From positions 5,865 to 20,361 of the forward strand of contig NZGX01000071.1 in the NCBI GenBank assembly GCA_002691085.1: a stretch of 14,497 nt of DNA, written 5' to 3'. Made by a program: the position numbers and the translations under genes. Positions 1 through 7,205 of the stretch are shown piece after piece. Each line of letters starts with the position of its first letter. Position 1 is the first letter of the stretch. Below the pieces are notes generated by a model that saw only the letters and a program-made list of their open reading frames with translations, made no database searches and was not told where the DNA came from. This DNA is from Rhodospirillaceae bacterium. Its GTDB lineage: Bacteria; Pseudomonadota; Alphaproteobacteria; Rhodospirillales; Rhodospirillaceae.

Positions 1-305
1 GGAGAAATCCAGATATTCTCTACTCCGTTTCCAATATTGGCTCATTGAGACCCAGCCTCGTTATTGGTTTTTCTGCAGAAACAGAGAACGTCATAAAAAA
101 CTCTAAAATAAAACTTGAAGAAAAAGCATGCGACTGGATAGTGGCCAATGATGTTTCCAGCGGTTTTGGTCACAACTCTAATCAGGTTCATATAATAAGC
201 AAAAATGGTATCGAAGCCTGGCCAAAGTTAGACAAATCTGAAATAGCACGAAAGCTATCTCAACTTATAGCTAATTTTTTGGAGAATAAAATTAATGCAA
301 GCTAG
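1..305 (+). CDS. coaBC: CoaBC C-terminus (phosphopantothenate-cysteine ligase domain), 5' truncated
   Basis: The reading frame is open to the left edge (first whole codon at base 3), so only the last 100 or so residues of a longer protein are present. The visible part carries NPDIL, then a GFSAETEN segment and IVANDVSSGFG, all typical of the CoaB domain of the bifunctional CoaBC protein. CoaB joins 4'-phosphopantothenate to cysteine using CTP in the cytoplasm, and the CoaC half, which would lie upstream, decarboxylates the product on the way to coenzyme A. A TTG at 45 could be read as a start, but NPDIL lies before it, so it is internal. The end overlaps the dut start by 11 bases, suggesting translational coupling. 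Confidence in the family is high; the upstream domain cannot be seen. Confidence 0.93.
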   Translation, partial: RNPDILYSVSNIGSLRPSLVIGFSAETENVIKNSKIKLEEKACDWIVANDVSSGFGHNSNQVHIISKNGIEAWPKLDKSEIARKLSQLIANFLENKINAS

Positions 306-762
306 TATTGATGAAATATCTGTTAACATGGAAATCCTTGAACATGGGATGAATCTCCCTATTCCTGAGTATCAAACAAAAGAATCAAGTGGGATGGATT
401 TACATGCAGCTATTGAAGAGGATCTAGAAATAAAATCCGGAGATAAAGTAATAATACCAACAGGAATAGCATTAGCTATACCTCAAGGATATGAAGCACA
501 AATAAGACCGCGCTCAGGACTTGCGGCAAAGCATAATGTTACTGTTCTAAATACACCTGGAACTATTGATTCTGACTACAGAGGAGAAATAAAAGCCATA
601 ATCATAAATCATGGAAGAGATAAATATACAGTAAAACGAGGTGATAGAATTGCTCAAATTATCTTTTCCCCTATAGCAAGAGCAAAAATTAAATCTGTTT
701 CAAAATTATCCGAGACCATCAGAGGCGAGGGAGGTTTCGGCTCTACTGGAATAAGAGAATAA
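295..762 (+). CDS. dut: dUTP diphosphatase (dUTPase)
   Basis: This 155-residue protein hydrolyses dUTP to dUMP and pyrophosphate, keeping uracil out of DNA and feeding thymidylate synthesis. All five trimeric dUTPase motifs are present in order: GMDLHAA (33-39), RPRSGLA (71-77), a segment with GTIDSDYRG (89-97), RGDRIAQIIF (115-124) and RGEGGFGSTG (143-152). By family alignment D92 is the catalytic aspartate. The length matches bacterial homotrimeric enzymes. I keep the ATG at 295 because a GGAG lies 10 bases upstream. An ATG at 328 would also give a complete enzyme starting MEILEHG. The gene overlaps coaBC upstream and shares one base (TAATG) with the moeB-like gene downstream. The coaBC-dut pairing is common in bacteria and links nucleotide and cofactor housekeeping. 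Confidence 0.97.
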   Translation: MQASIDEISVNMEILEHGMNLPIPEYQTKESSGMDLHAAIEEDLEIKSGDKVIIPTGIALAIPQGYEAQIRPRSGLAAKHNVTVLNTPGTIDSDYRGEIKAIIINHGRDKYTVKRGDRIAQIIFSPIARAKIKSVSKLSETIRGEGGFGSTGIRE

Positions 763-1556
763 TGGTATCGTCCAAAAAAATAGACTTAAATGAAGACAAT
801 TTAGAAAGGTATTCCCGACATGTTAAACTGAAAGAAATTGGAGTTTCGGGACAAAAAAAACTTGGGTCAGCAAGAGTCTTGGTTGTAGGAGCGGGAGGGT
901 TAGGCTCCCCAGTGATTCAATATTTAAGCGCAGCAGGCATCGGGAAGATTGGCATTATTGATGATGATAAAGTTGAGCTATCGAATCTTCAAAGGCAAAT
1001 ATTGTATAAAACCAAGGATATTGGCAAAAAAAAGGTTGAGATAGCACATAATATATCCAAATCCATTAACCCGAATATTAAAATATATTCTTACCCAAAC
1101 CGTTTAGAAAAAAAAAATATCAGAGATGTTGTTAGTGAGTATGACTTTATCGCTGATGGAAGTGATAATTTTGAAACAAGGTTTCTTATTAATGATATAT
1201 GCTTTTTTGAGAAAAAAATCCTCGTTTCAGCAGCTGTAACTCAGTTTGATGGACATATCTCCACGTTCAAGCCTCAAGATGGTGGACCTTGTTACAGATG
1301 TCTCCATCCCTCACAATCAGATGATGATGTTTGGAATTGTGAAAATATGGGAATACTTGGATCACTCGCGGGGACAATAGGGTCTCTTCAGGCAAGTGAA
1401 ATAATTAAGGAAATACTTGGTATTGGAAGAAGCTTAAGTGGTTGGTTGCTTATTTATGATGGCCTGGAAACAACTTTTAGAGAGGTCAAATTATTGCCTG
1501 ACCCTCAATGCCCCTTGTGCTCTAATAATGCTTCAATTAAAAACTATTTTGTATAA
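762..1556 (+). CDS. moeB: MoeB/ThiF/HesA family E1-like adenylyltransferase
   Basis: This 264-residue Rossmann-fold enzyme would adenylate the C-terminal glycine of a ubiquitin-like sulfur carrier such as MoaD (molybdopterin) or ThiS (thiamine). Visible features are the ATP loop GAGGLGS (43-49), the acidic IIDDDKVELSNLQRQ segment (65-79), DGSDN (132-136, with the aspartate matching the family's catalytic position) and two zinc-binding pairs, C177/C180 (CYRC) and C250/C253 (CPLC). A conserved-type cysteine follows at 193 (WNCENMG). There is no C-terminal rhodanese domain, unlike the longer MoeZ/MOCS3 type. The start shares a base with the dut stop. No moaD, thiS or other molybdenum or thiamine gene is in the window, so the partner is unknown; ThiF or HesA remain alternatives to MoeB. 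Confidence 0.88.
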   Translation: MVSSKKIDLNEDNLERYSRHVKLKEIGVSGQKKLGSARVLVVGAGGLGSPVIQYLSAAGIGKIGIIDDDKVELSNLQRQILYKTKDIGKKKVEIAHNISKSINPNIKIYSYPNRLEKKNIRDVVSEYDFIADGSDNFETRFLINDICFFEKKILVSAAVTQFDGHISTFKPQDGGPCYRCLHPSQSDDDVWNCENMGILGSLAGTIGSLQASEIIKEILGIGRSLSGWLLIYDGLETTFREVKLLPDPQCPLCSNNASIKNYFV

Positions 1557-1583
1557 TTAAAAAAATTTTAAAATTGAATTAAT

Positions 1584-2696
1584 ATGTTTACTAAAAACCC
1601 AGTATCGGAAACTAAAGTTGGTAAACCGAGTTTAATCGGTTACAGCAGCAAAGACCTCTCTGAGATTGCAGTGGAGATGGGCCAGGAACCCTTTAAGGGG
1701 CTTCAGCTTTTCAAGTGGATTTATGAGAAAAACTCAAAAGACTTTGAATCAATGACAGATTTACCAAAGGATTTTCGAAACAAACTCTTTACAAAATATT
1801 CTCTCAGAAGACCGATGATTAAGAATCAATATATTTCAGAGGATGGTACACGTAAATGGCTAACATCATTTGACGACGGAAATCAGGCTGAAACCGTAAT
1901 GATTCCAGAGGATAATAGAATAACTTTATGTATTTCTTCACAAATTGGGTGCACACTAACATGTAAGTTTTGTTATACAGGAACACAAAGATTAGTAAGA
2001 AACTTATCTGCGGGGGAAATTGTTGGGCAAGTAATAATTGCAAAAGAACAAATTAATAATTGTATAGATGACAAAAATAAAGAAAAAAAAACAATATCAA
2101 ATATTGTCCTAATGGGTATGGGAGAACCTCTCTATAATTTTAATAATATTAAAAAATCAATAGAAATAATTAATGACAAGAAAGGTCTCTCTATCAGCAA
2201 CAAGAAAATTACCTTATCAACATCTGGCATCATCCCACAAATAATAAAATGTGGAGAAGAGCTTGGTCTTAACTTAGCTATATCACTTCACTCACCCGAT
2301 GATGATACAAGAACAAAAATTATGCCTATCAACAAAAAATATCCCATTAAAGAACTAATAAAAGCATGTAAGCTCTATCCACAAATTTCCAATACAAAAT
2401 TAATCACTTTTGAATATGTAATGCTTAAGGACTTAAATGATAGCGACGAAGATGCCAAAAATCTTGTAAAATTAGTCAAGGGTGTAAACTGTAAATTTAA
2501 CCTTATACCTTTCAACGCTTGGCCCAACGCACCCTACGAGTGTTCATCAAATGATAGGATTTTAAAATTTCAAAAAATTCTCCAGGATTCCGGGTTAGGT
2601 TGTTTTATCAGAACCCCGAGAGGCCTTGATATACTCGCCGCATGTGGTCAGCTAAAAACAGATAGTAAAATCCCTAACCATAGGAAAAGTTTATGA
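1584..2696 (+). CDS. rlmN: RlmN, dual-specificity 23S rRNA/tRNA adenine-C2 methyltransferase
   Basis: This radical-SAM enzyme makes 2-methyladenosine at A2503 of 23S rRNA and at A37 of some tRNAs. The iron-sulfur cluster motif CTLTCKFC gives C123, C127 and C130; GMGEP (178-182) follows as the SAM-contacting loop. By alignment with the E. coli enzyme, C354 in LAACGQL is the cysteine that carries the methyl group, and C116 in LCISSQ is the cysteine that resolves the RNA adduct. All are intact in a 370-residue protein close to the usual length. No clear Shine-Dalgarno precedes the ATG, and the 27-base gap after moeB is almost pure A/T. The stop overlaps the argG start as ATGA. The rlmN-argG order fits an alphaproteobacterial origin, which is an inference. 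Confidence 0.97.
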   Translation: MFTKNPVSETKVGKPSLIGYSSKDLSEIAVEMGQEPFKGLQLFKWIYEKNSKDFESMTDLPKDFRNKLFTKYSLRRPMIKNQYISEDGTRKWLTSFDDGNQAETVMIPEDNRITLCISSQIGCTLTCKFCYTGTQRLVRNLSAGEIVGQVIIAKEQINNCIDDKNKEKKTISNIVLMGMGEPLYNFNNIKKSIEIINDKKGLSISNKKITLSTSGIIPQIIKCGEELGLNLAISLHSPDDDTRTKIMPINKKYPIKELIKACKLYPQISNTKLITFEYVMLKDLNDSDEDAKNLVKLVKGVNCKFNLIPFNAWPNAPYECSSNDRILKFQKILQDSGLGCFIRTPRGLDILAACGQLKTDSKIPNHRKSL

Positions 2697-3898
2697 ATAG
2701 AGAAAAAATTGTCCTTGCTTACTCCGGAGGATTAGATACATCCATTATACTTAAATGGTTACAGAAAGAGAAAAATTATGACGTCATAACCTTCACTGCT
2801 GATATTGGGCAAACTGATGAAATTGGACCCGCAAGAGAAAAAGCGGTTTCTATGGGCGCTAAAGAAATATTCATTGAAGATTTAAAAGAAGAATTCACAA
2901 AAAACTATTTATTCCCGATGTTCAGGGCAAATGCTCTATACGAGGGTGCCTATATGCTGGGGACTGCGATAGCCAGACCGCTTATAGGAAAGAGGTTAGT
3001 AGAGATTGCTCATGAGACAAATGCAACGACTATAGCTCATGGTGCAACCGGTAAAGGAAACGATCAAGTTAGGTTTGAACTGGCAGCCTATGCTCTTGAC
3101 CCTAATATAAAAGTTGTAGCTCCATGGAGAGAATGGAAACTCAATTCCAGAACAAAGCTTATAAAATATGCAGAAGAAAATCAGATACCATTCCCAAAAG
3201 ATAAAAGGGGGGAACAACCTTATTCAATGGATGCGAATTTGTTACATATATCTTATGAAGGCAAGGCCCTTGAAGACCCTTGGGTAGAGCCAGAAGAAGA
3301 TATGTTCAGATGGACAATATCTCCGCAGCAAGCCCCAAATGAACCAGAGTATATTACTATTGGGTTTAGTAAAGGTGACCCCATATCAATAAACGACCAA
3401 AAGTTATCAGCAGGAAATATAATGCAAAAGCTTAATGAACTTGGTGTCAAACATGGTATTGGCAGGTTAGATATTGTTGAAAATAGATATGTTGGAATGA
3501 AGTCAAGAGGGGTATACGAAACTCCAGGTGGAACTATTTTACTCCAAGCGAGAAGAGCAATCGAAAGCATTACAATTGATAGAGAAGTTGCCCATCTTAA
3601 AGATGAGCTGATGCCAAAGTATGCAGAACTAGTTTATAATGGGTATTGGTTTACGCCAGAAAGAGAAGTTCTTCAAACCGCAATTGACGCAACCCAGTAT
3701 AATGTAAATGGAGTAACAAGACTAAAATTATATAAAGGCAATACAATCATAACAGGAAGACAATCACCCACTAGTCTATATAGCAATGAGCATGTTACCT
3801 TTGAAGAAGATTCTGTATACAACCAACTGGATGCTGAGGGTTTTATAAAGTTAAATGCTTTACGTTTGAAAATTGGGAAACACTATATAAATAAATAG
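2693..3898 (+). CDS. argG: Argininosuccinate synthase
   Basis: ArgG condenses citrulline and aspartate with ATP to argininosuccinate, the penultimate step of arginine synthesis. The PP-loop YSGGLDTS lies at 10-17. The AHGATGKGNDQVRFE region (115-129) and YSMDANLLHISYEG (177-190) are the citrulline- and aspartate-binding signatures of the family. At 401 residues it matches the shorter, common bacterial type rather than the 447-residue E. coli type. A good Shine-Dalgarno (AGGAAAAG, 2682-2689) sits just before the ATG, inside the rlmN end, and the ATGA overlap suggests coupled translation. No other arginine gene is visible, so regulation by arginine cannot be judged here. Confidence 0.98.
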   Translation: MNREKIVLAYSGGLDTSIILKWLQKEKNYDVITFTADIGQTDEIGPAREKAVSMGAKEIFIEDLKEEFTKNYLFPMFRANALYEGAYMLGTAIARPLIGKRLVEIAHETNATTIAHGATGKGNDQVRFELAAYALDPNIKVVAPWREWKLNSRTKLIKYAEENQIPFPKDKRGEQPYSMDANLLHISYEGKALEDPWVEPEEDMFRWTISPQQAPNEPEYITIGFSKGDPISINDQKLSAGNIMQKLNELGVKHGIGRLDIVENRYVGMKSRGVYETPGGTILLQARRAIESITIDREVAHLKDELMPKYAELVYNGYWFTPEREVLQTAIDATQYNVNGVTRLKLYKGNTIITGRQSPTSLYSNEHVTFEEDSVYNQLDAEGFIKLNALRLKIGKHYINK

Positions 3899-3907
3899 GG
3901 AAGCCTT

Positions 3908-4666
3908 ATGTCTAAAGAGATCACCAAGGAATTAAATGGCCGTATACTTACAATTACTATATCAAGACCTCAAAAAAAAAATGCACTAACGTTAGATATG
4001 TATTCTGAATTTGCAAAATACATAAATGATGCATGTTCATCCTCTGAAGTAAAAGTTATTCACTTAAAAGGTTCAGAAGACAGCTTTACTGCTGGAAATG
4101 ACTTAAATGACTTTATGCAAAACCCACCAAGCGACGAAAATAGTCCCGTATATGCCTTTATGAAGTCTCTTTTGTTAGCCGAAAAACCTGTTGTAGCAGA
4201 GGTCAATGGATTAGCTATTGGAATTGGAACAACTCTTCTTTTACACTGTGATCTGGTTTACTCCTCAATAAATGCACAGTTTCAACTTCCTTTCATAAAC
4301 TTAGGACTTGTTCCAGAATTTGCTTCCAGCTTTATACTCCCTCTTTTATCAGGCCATCAGAAAGCAGCCGAATTATTAATGCTCGGAGATCAATTTGATG
4401 CTAAAACTGCAAAAGAAATAGGGCTGATAAATAATTATTTTCCTGATGGTGAACTATCCAAAAAAGTTAACGAAGTAATTGAAAAACTAGCATCAAAGCC
4501 ACCTATGGCACTAAAAGAAACAAAAAAACTTATGAAAGCAAACAGCGCTCAAATAGATAAAGTAATTGAAAAAGAAGGAAAGATTTTTAGGGATCAATTG
4601 CTCGGTTCAGAGGTCAGAGAAGCCCTAACTGCATTCTTTGAAAAAAGAAAGCCAAAATTCAAATAG
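3908..4666 (+). CDS. Crotonase-fold protein, probable delta3-delta2-enoyl-CoA isomerase-like (not a classical hydratase)
   Basis: This 252-residue protein has the enoyl-CoA hydratase/isomerase fold. The first oxyanion-hole segment is FTAGNDL (60-66) and the second lies in NGLAIGIG (100-107). Aligned with mitochondrial enoyl-CoA hydratase, the two catalytic glutamates (E144, E164) fall on T109 and F129, so hydratase chemistry is unlikely. The segment PFINLGLVPEFASS (128-141) instead resembles the ECI2/Eci1 isomerases, whose PE motif carries the base; E137 is the matching residue. Such enzymes shift double bonds of unsaturated fatty acyl-CoA into position for beta-oxidation. Automatic annotation would probably say enoyl-CoA hydratase. 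The ATG follows AGGGAAG at only about 4 bases. It lies 9 bases after argG and ends 5 bases from the convergent folD. Substrate is unknown. Confidence 0.85.
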   Translation: MSKEITKELNGRILTITISRPQKKNALTLDMYSEFAKYINDACSSSEVKVIHLKGSEDSFTAGNDLNDFMQNPPSDENSPVYAFMKSLLLAEKPVVAEVNGLAIGIGTTLLLHCDLVYSSINAQFQLPFINLGLVPEFASSFILPLLSGHQKAAELLMLGDQFDAKTAKEIGLINNYFPDGELSKKVNEVIEKLASKPPMALKETKKLMKANSAQIDKVIEKEGKIFRDQLLGSEVREALTAFFEKRKPKFK

Positions 4667-4671
4667 AATTC

Positions 4672-5586
4672 TTATATATTTAATTTTGAATGTAACTCAT
4701 TCCAAGGGAATGGTGAAATCCCGTTTTGAATTTGTGCAGAGGTAAGCGTATTAAACATAAGACAAGCTATTGTCATTGGTCCAACACCTCCAGGAACGGG
4801 GGTTATTGCCTTGACAACCTTAGAGACATTTTCAAAATCTACATCACCTATTATTTTATAGTTATCTTCTCCTAAACTTACTCTATTAATTCCAACATCA
4901 ATTATAATAGAATCTTTATTCACCCAAGAAGCATCAACCATTTGAGGTCTACCCGCTGCAACAATTAATACGTCTGCTTTTTTACAATGTTCTTTTATAT
5001 TTTTGGTTTTGGAGTGAGTCATTGTTACAGTAGAGTTTTCCAAAAGTAGAATTTGTCCCATTGGCTTACCAAATAATAATGATCTTCCAACAACTACAGC
5101 ATTTACACCAGATAGTTTTTCTAATCTAGTCTTGATTAAAATATAAGAACCCAAAGGCGTGCAAGGAACGAGTCTCGCTGTACCTGAGAGAAGCTTCCCG
5201 GCATTATAAGGCGTAAGTGCATCAACATCCTTATCTGGATTAATTTTTGACAGAAGAAATGAAGTATTCAAGTGGTCTGGAAGAGGAAGTTGGAGTAGAA
5301 TACCATTAATCTGGGTATCATTGTTTAATTCTTCGATAAGAGATTCAAGATCTTTTTGAGAAATATTTGAGGATAAGGAATAATCAGAGATTTCAATTCC
5401 CATCTTCTGTGCTGTTTTAGACTTACTCCTAACGTATACTTTACTTGCTGGGTTATCACCAACAAGAATTACAGCAAGTTTTGGAACAATTCTATCTTGA
5501 TCCGATAAAGCTAACACTTCAGACCTTATCCAGCCCTTAAGTTCTGAGGAGACACGTTTACCATCAATCTTTTTTTTATTAATCAT
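4672..5586 (-). CDS. folD: FolD, methylenetetrahydrofolate dehydrogenase/cyclohydrolase
   Basis: FolD interconverts 5,10-methylene-, 5,10-methenyl- and 10-formyl-tetrahydrofolate with NADP, feeding purine and formyl-Met-tRNA synthesis. Visible signatures are YVRSK (51-55, with Y51 and K55 matching the catalytic pair), LLQLPLP (98-103), DVD (120-122), the cofactor loop GRSLLFGKP (167-175) and PGGVGPMT (265-272). The usual DVDG reads DVDA here, a mild change. I set the start at the ATG at 5586 (304 residues) rather than a TTG at 5601, because this ATG overlaps the yggT stop as ATGA and gives the normal family N-terminus. It is about 15 residues longer than the E. coli enzyme, mostly at the C-terminus. 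It converges with the crotonase gene, with 5 bases between the stops and no clear terminator. Confidence 0.96.
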   Translation of the reverse strand: MINKKKIDGKRVSSELKGWIRSEVLALSDQDRIVPKLAVILVGDNPASKVYVRSKSKTAQKMGIEISDYSLSSNISQKDLESLIEELNNDTQINGILLQLPLPDHLNTSFLLSKINPDKDVDALTPYNAGKLLSGTARLVPCTPLGSYILIKTRLEKLSGVNAVVVGRSLLFGKPMGQILLLENSTVTMTHSKTKNIKEHCKKADVLIVAAGRPQMVDASWVNKDSIIIDVGINRVSLGEDNYKIIGDVDFENVSKVVKAITPVPGGVGPMTIACLMFNTLTSAQIQNGISPFPWNELHSKLNI

Positions 5587-5885
5587 GTTGTAGTAAGCCA
5601 AATAATTAACATATCCAAATACATTTGAAATAGGTAAAGAACTAACAACAAAATAATTGGGGAAAGATCAATGTTTCCAAATACTGGGATGTATTTCCTT
5701 ATCCTAAGGTATAAAGGCTCTGTCATCTGATTTAACGAATTATGAATAAGGTAAACAAGCTGATTATAACTATTGAGAACTCCAAAGTTAATTAACCAGC
5801 TTAGAAAAACAGAAAAAATGATTATATAAGAATATAGGTTTATAATAATCTGTAAAACTTTAATGATTGGTATCAAAAGTGACAT
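5583..5885 (-). CDS. yggT: YggT family integral membrane protein
   Basis: This 100-residue protein has two strongly hydrophobic stretches, about residues 7-33 and 75-98, separated by a polar loop with PLYLRIRKYIPVFGNIDLSP. That loop, with its basic patch before a GxIDLSP turn leading into the second helix, is the hallmark of the YggT (PF02325) family. It should sit in the inner membrane. The family's role is not settled; it has been linked to osmotic tolerance and to cell or plastid division-related functions in different organisms. It is the first gene of a two-gene leftward operon and shares an ATGA overlap with folD. A short hydrophobic protein beside a folate gene is a common bacterial arrangement with no clear functional logic. 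Confidence 0.9.
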   Translation of the reverse strand: MSLLIPIIKVLQIIINLYSYIIIFSVFLSWLINFGVLNSYNQLVYLIHNSLNQMTEPLYLRIRKYIPVFGNIDLSPIILLLVLYLFQMYLDMLIIWLTTT

Positions 5886-5906
5886 TATAAAATATCCAAA
5901 TACAAA

Positions 5907-5935
5907 TTGATAAAATATACTTATTTGAGTAACAT
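5907..5935 (+). promoter_or_regulatory. Candidate promoter for the MFS gene
   Basis: TTGATA (5907-5912) and TAACAT (5930-5935) are spaced by 17 bases and match the sigma-70 consensus at 5 of 6 and 4 of 6 positions. Transcription would begin near 5942 and the left arm of the inverted repeat would overlap the -10 region, as expected for an operator. The base composition makes chance matches likely, so this is only a candidate. Confidence 0.25.
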
Positions 5936-5961
5936 AATTAAAATAAATTATATACTCAAAT
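5923..5961. promoter_or_regulatory. Perfect 9-bp inverted repeat in divergent yggT/MFS gap
   Basis: ATTTGAGTA at 5923-5931 is mirrored by TACTCAAAT at 5953-5961, perfect over 9 bp with a 21-base AT-only-like spacer and about 30 bp between arm centres, three helical turns. The right arm ends four bases before the MFS start codon at 5966. Each arm also contains a TTGAGT that could act as a -35 for the gene it faces. It could be a two-site operator for a repressor of the exporter or of both genes, or a weak RNA hairpin. In such AT-rich sequence chance cannot be excluded. Confidence 0.35.
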
Positions 5962-5965
5962 TTAC

Positions 5966-7204
5966 ATGCAAACTTATTTATTTAATTTTTCATCTATCCA
6001 AAAAGCTTTCTCAGTAAGAAATTTTTTTATTTACACGGCTGCAAATGGGACATCTCTGATTGGCATGTGGGCACAGAGATTGTCAGTTGGCTGGTTAATT
6101 TGGGACCTTACAAAATCAGCAACATGGTTAGGCGCCATTGCGATGGCGGAGTTTCTTCCGATACTCTTCTTAACTCCTCTTGGAGGAGTAATTGCTGACA
6201 GGTATAACAGATTATCAATTGCAAAAATTTCTCAGATAGTAACGTGTTTGATATCATTATGTCTGTGTATATTAACCTTCTCTAACCAAATTACACCCTT
6301 CATTCTTTTTTTTATTATGCTTATTGCAGGAACTATAAATGCCTTAAATCAAGCGTCACGAGTTTCTCTTGTAGTAAATATGGTTCCTAGAGAGCTCATG
6401 ACACCGGCTATTGCAATTAATTCTGTAATTTTTAACCTTGCGAGAATAGTCGGTCCAGCTATTGGCGGATTACTCATATCCAAATCCAATGTATCTTGGG
6501 CTTTTTTGTTTAGCACAATCACTTTCACTATACTATTAGTTTCTCTAAATATGATTTTAATGCCTGATAAAAGCGATAAAGAGAAAAAAAATCAATTCGA
6601 GCTGAAGGATTTGTATAAAGGTATTAGCTTTATAATTAATAATAATTCAATTTTCATCATAGTTTTAATAACCGGTATAAACTCTATCCTAGCAAGGCCA
6701 ATAATTGAATTACTCCCTGGTTTTAGTGACACAGTATTTGATTCTGGCCCAGAGGGTTTAGCAATACTAACATCGTCTATGGGCATTGGTGCTATAATCT
6801 CATCTATATGGCTAGCACAGCGAGGAACACTAAAAGGTTTGTCTAATATTGTTTTCATTGGCGTTCTTATTAATAGTATTTCTATAGTTTTATTCACCTT
6901 AAGTGCAAACCTAATTACTGGAGCAATATTATTAGGCATCTCAGGTTTCACTCAAGCCTGTACGGGCACAGGCACTCAGACCTTAATTCAATCCTTTGTA
7001 CCTGATAGTTTAAGGGGAAGAGTTATGAGTGTATGGTTAGTTATTGGAAGGGGAGGCCCTGCATTTGGTGCCCTAGTCATTGGTATTGTTGCAGAGTTCA
7101 TAGGGTTCCCACTTCCTATAATGATAGGAGGAGTTTTGACTGCTTTAGTCCTACTAAAGTACATATCATATAAGAACACAGTAGCATTGGATTTGGAAAC
7201 ATAG
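5966..7204 (+). CDS. MFS transporter, EntS-like (MFS_3 type) exporter
   Basis: This 412-residue protein shows about 12 hydrophobic segments in two halves, joined by a charged cytoplasmic loop around residues 200-216 (DKSDKEKKNQ). The motif GGVIADRYNR (73-82) between the second and third helices is the classic MFS motif A, and PDSLRGRVMS (346-355) is its mirror in the second half. PRELMTPAIAINS and NLARIVGPAIGG (157-168) resemble the enterobactin-exporter-like MFS_3 family, in which members export siderophores, macrolides or other small molecules by proton antiport. The substrate cannot be told. No Shine-Dalgarno precedes the ATG. The gene is transcribed alone, diverging from yggT and converging head-on with the dioxygenase gene one base after its stop. 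Confidence 0.87.
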   Translation: MQTYLFNFSSIQKAFSVRNFFIYTAANGTSLIGMWAQRLSVGWLIWDLTKSATWLGAIAMAEFLPILFLTPLGGVIADRYNRLSIAKISQIVTCLISLCLCILTFSNQITPFILFFIMLIAGTINALNQASRVSLVVNMVPRELMTPAIAINSVIFNLARIVGPAIGGLLISKSNVSWAFLFSTITFTILLVSLNMILMPDKSDKEKKNQFELKDLYKGISFIINNNSIFIIVLITGINSILARPIIELLPGFSDTVFDSGPEGLAILTSSMGIGAIISSIWLAQRGTLKGLSNIVFIGVLINSISIVLFTLSANLITGAILLGISGFTQACTGTGTQTLIQSFVPDSLRGRVMSVWLVIGRGGPAFGALVIGIVAEFIGFPLPIMIGGVLTALVLLKYISYKNTVALDLET

Positions 7205-7205
7205 C

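Noticed and set aside
3253..3570. Open frame of 105 codons on the minus strand inside argG
   Set aside because: It lies wholly antisense to a fully conserved gene and its translation resembles no family; the same holds for the other antisense frames in rlmN, the MFS gene, the acyltransferase and asnB.
4657..4691. ATTCAAA/TTTGAAT inverted pair between the convergent crotonase and folD genes as a terminator
   Set aside because: Only 7 A/T-rich base pairs with a 21-base loop, lying inside both coding ends and lacking a T run; likely chance.
5587..5601. TTG start giving folD five extra residues
   Set aside because: The ATG at 5586 forms an ATGA overlap with yggT and gives the family N-terminus.
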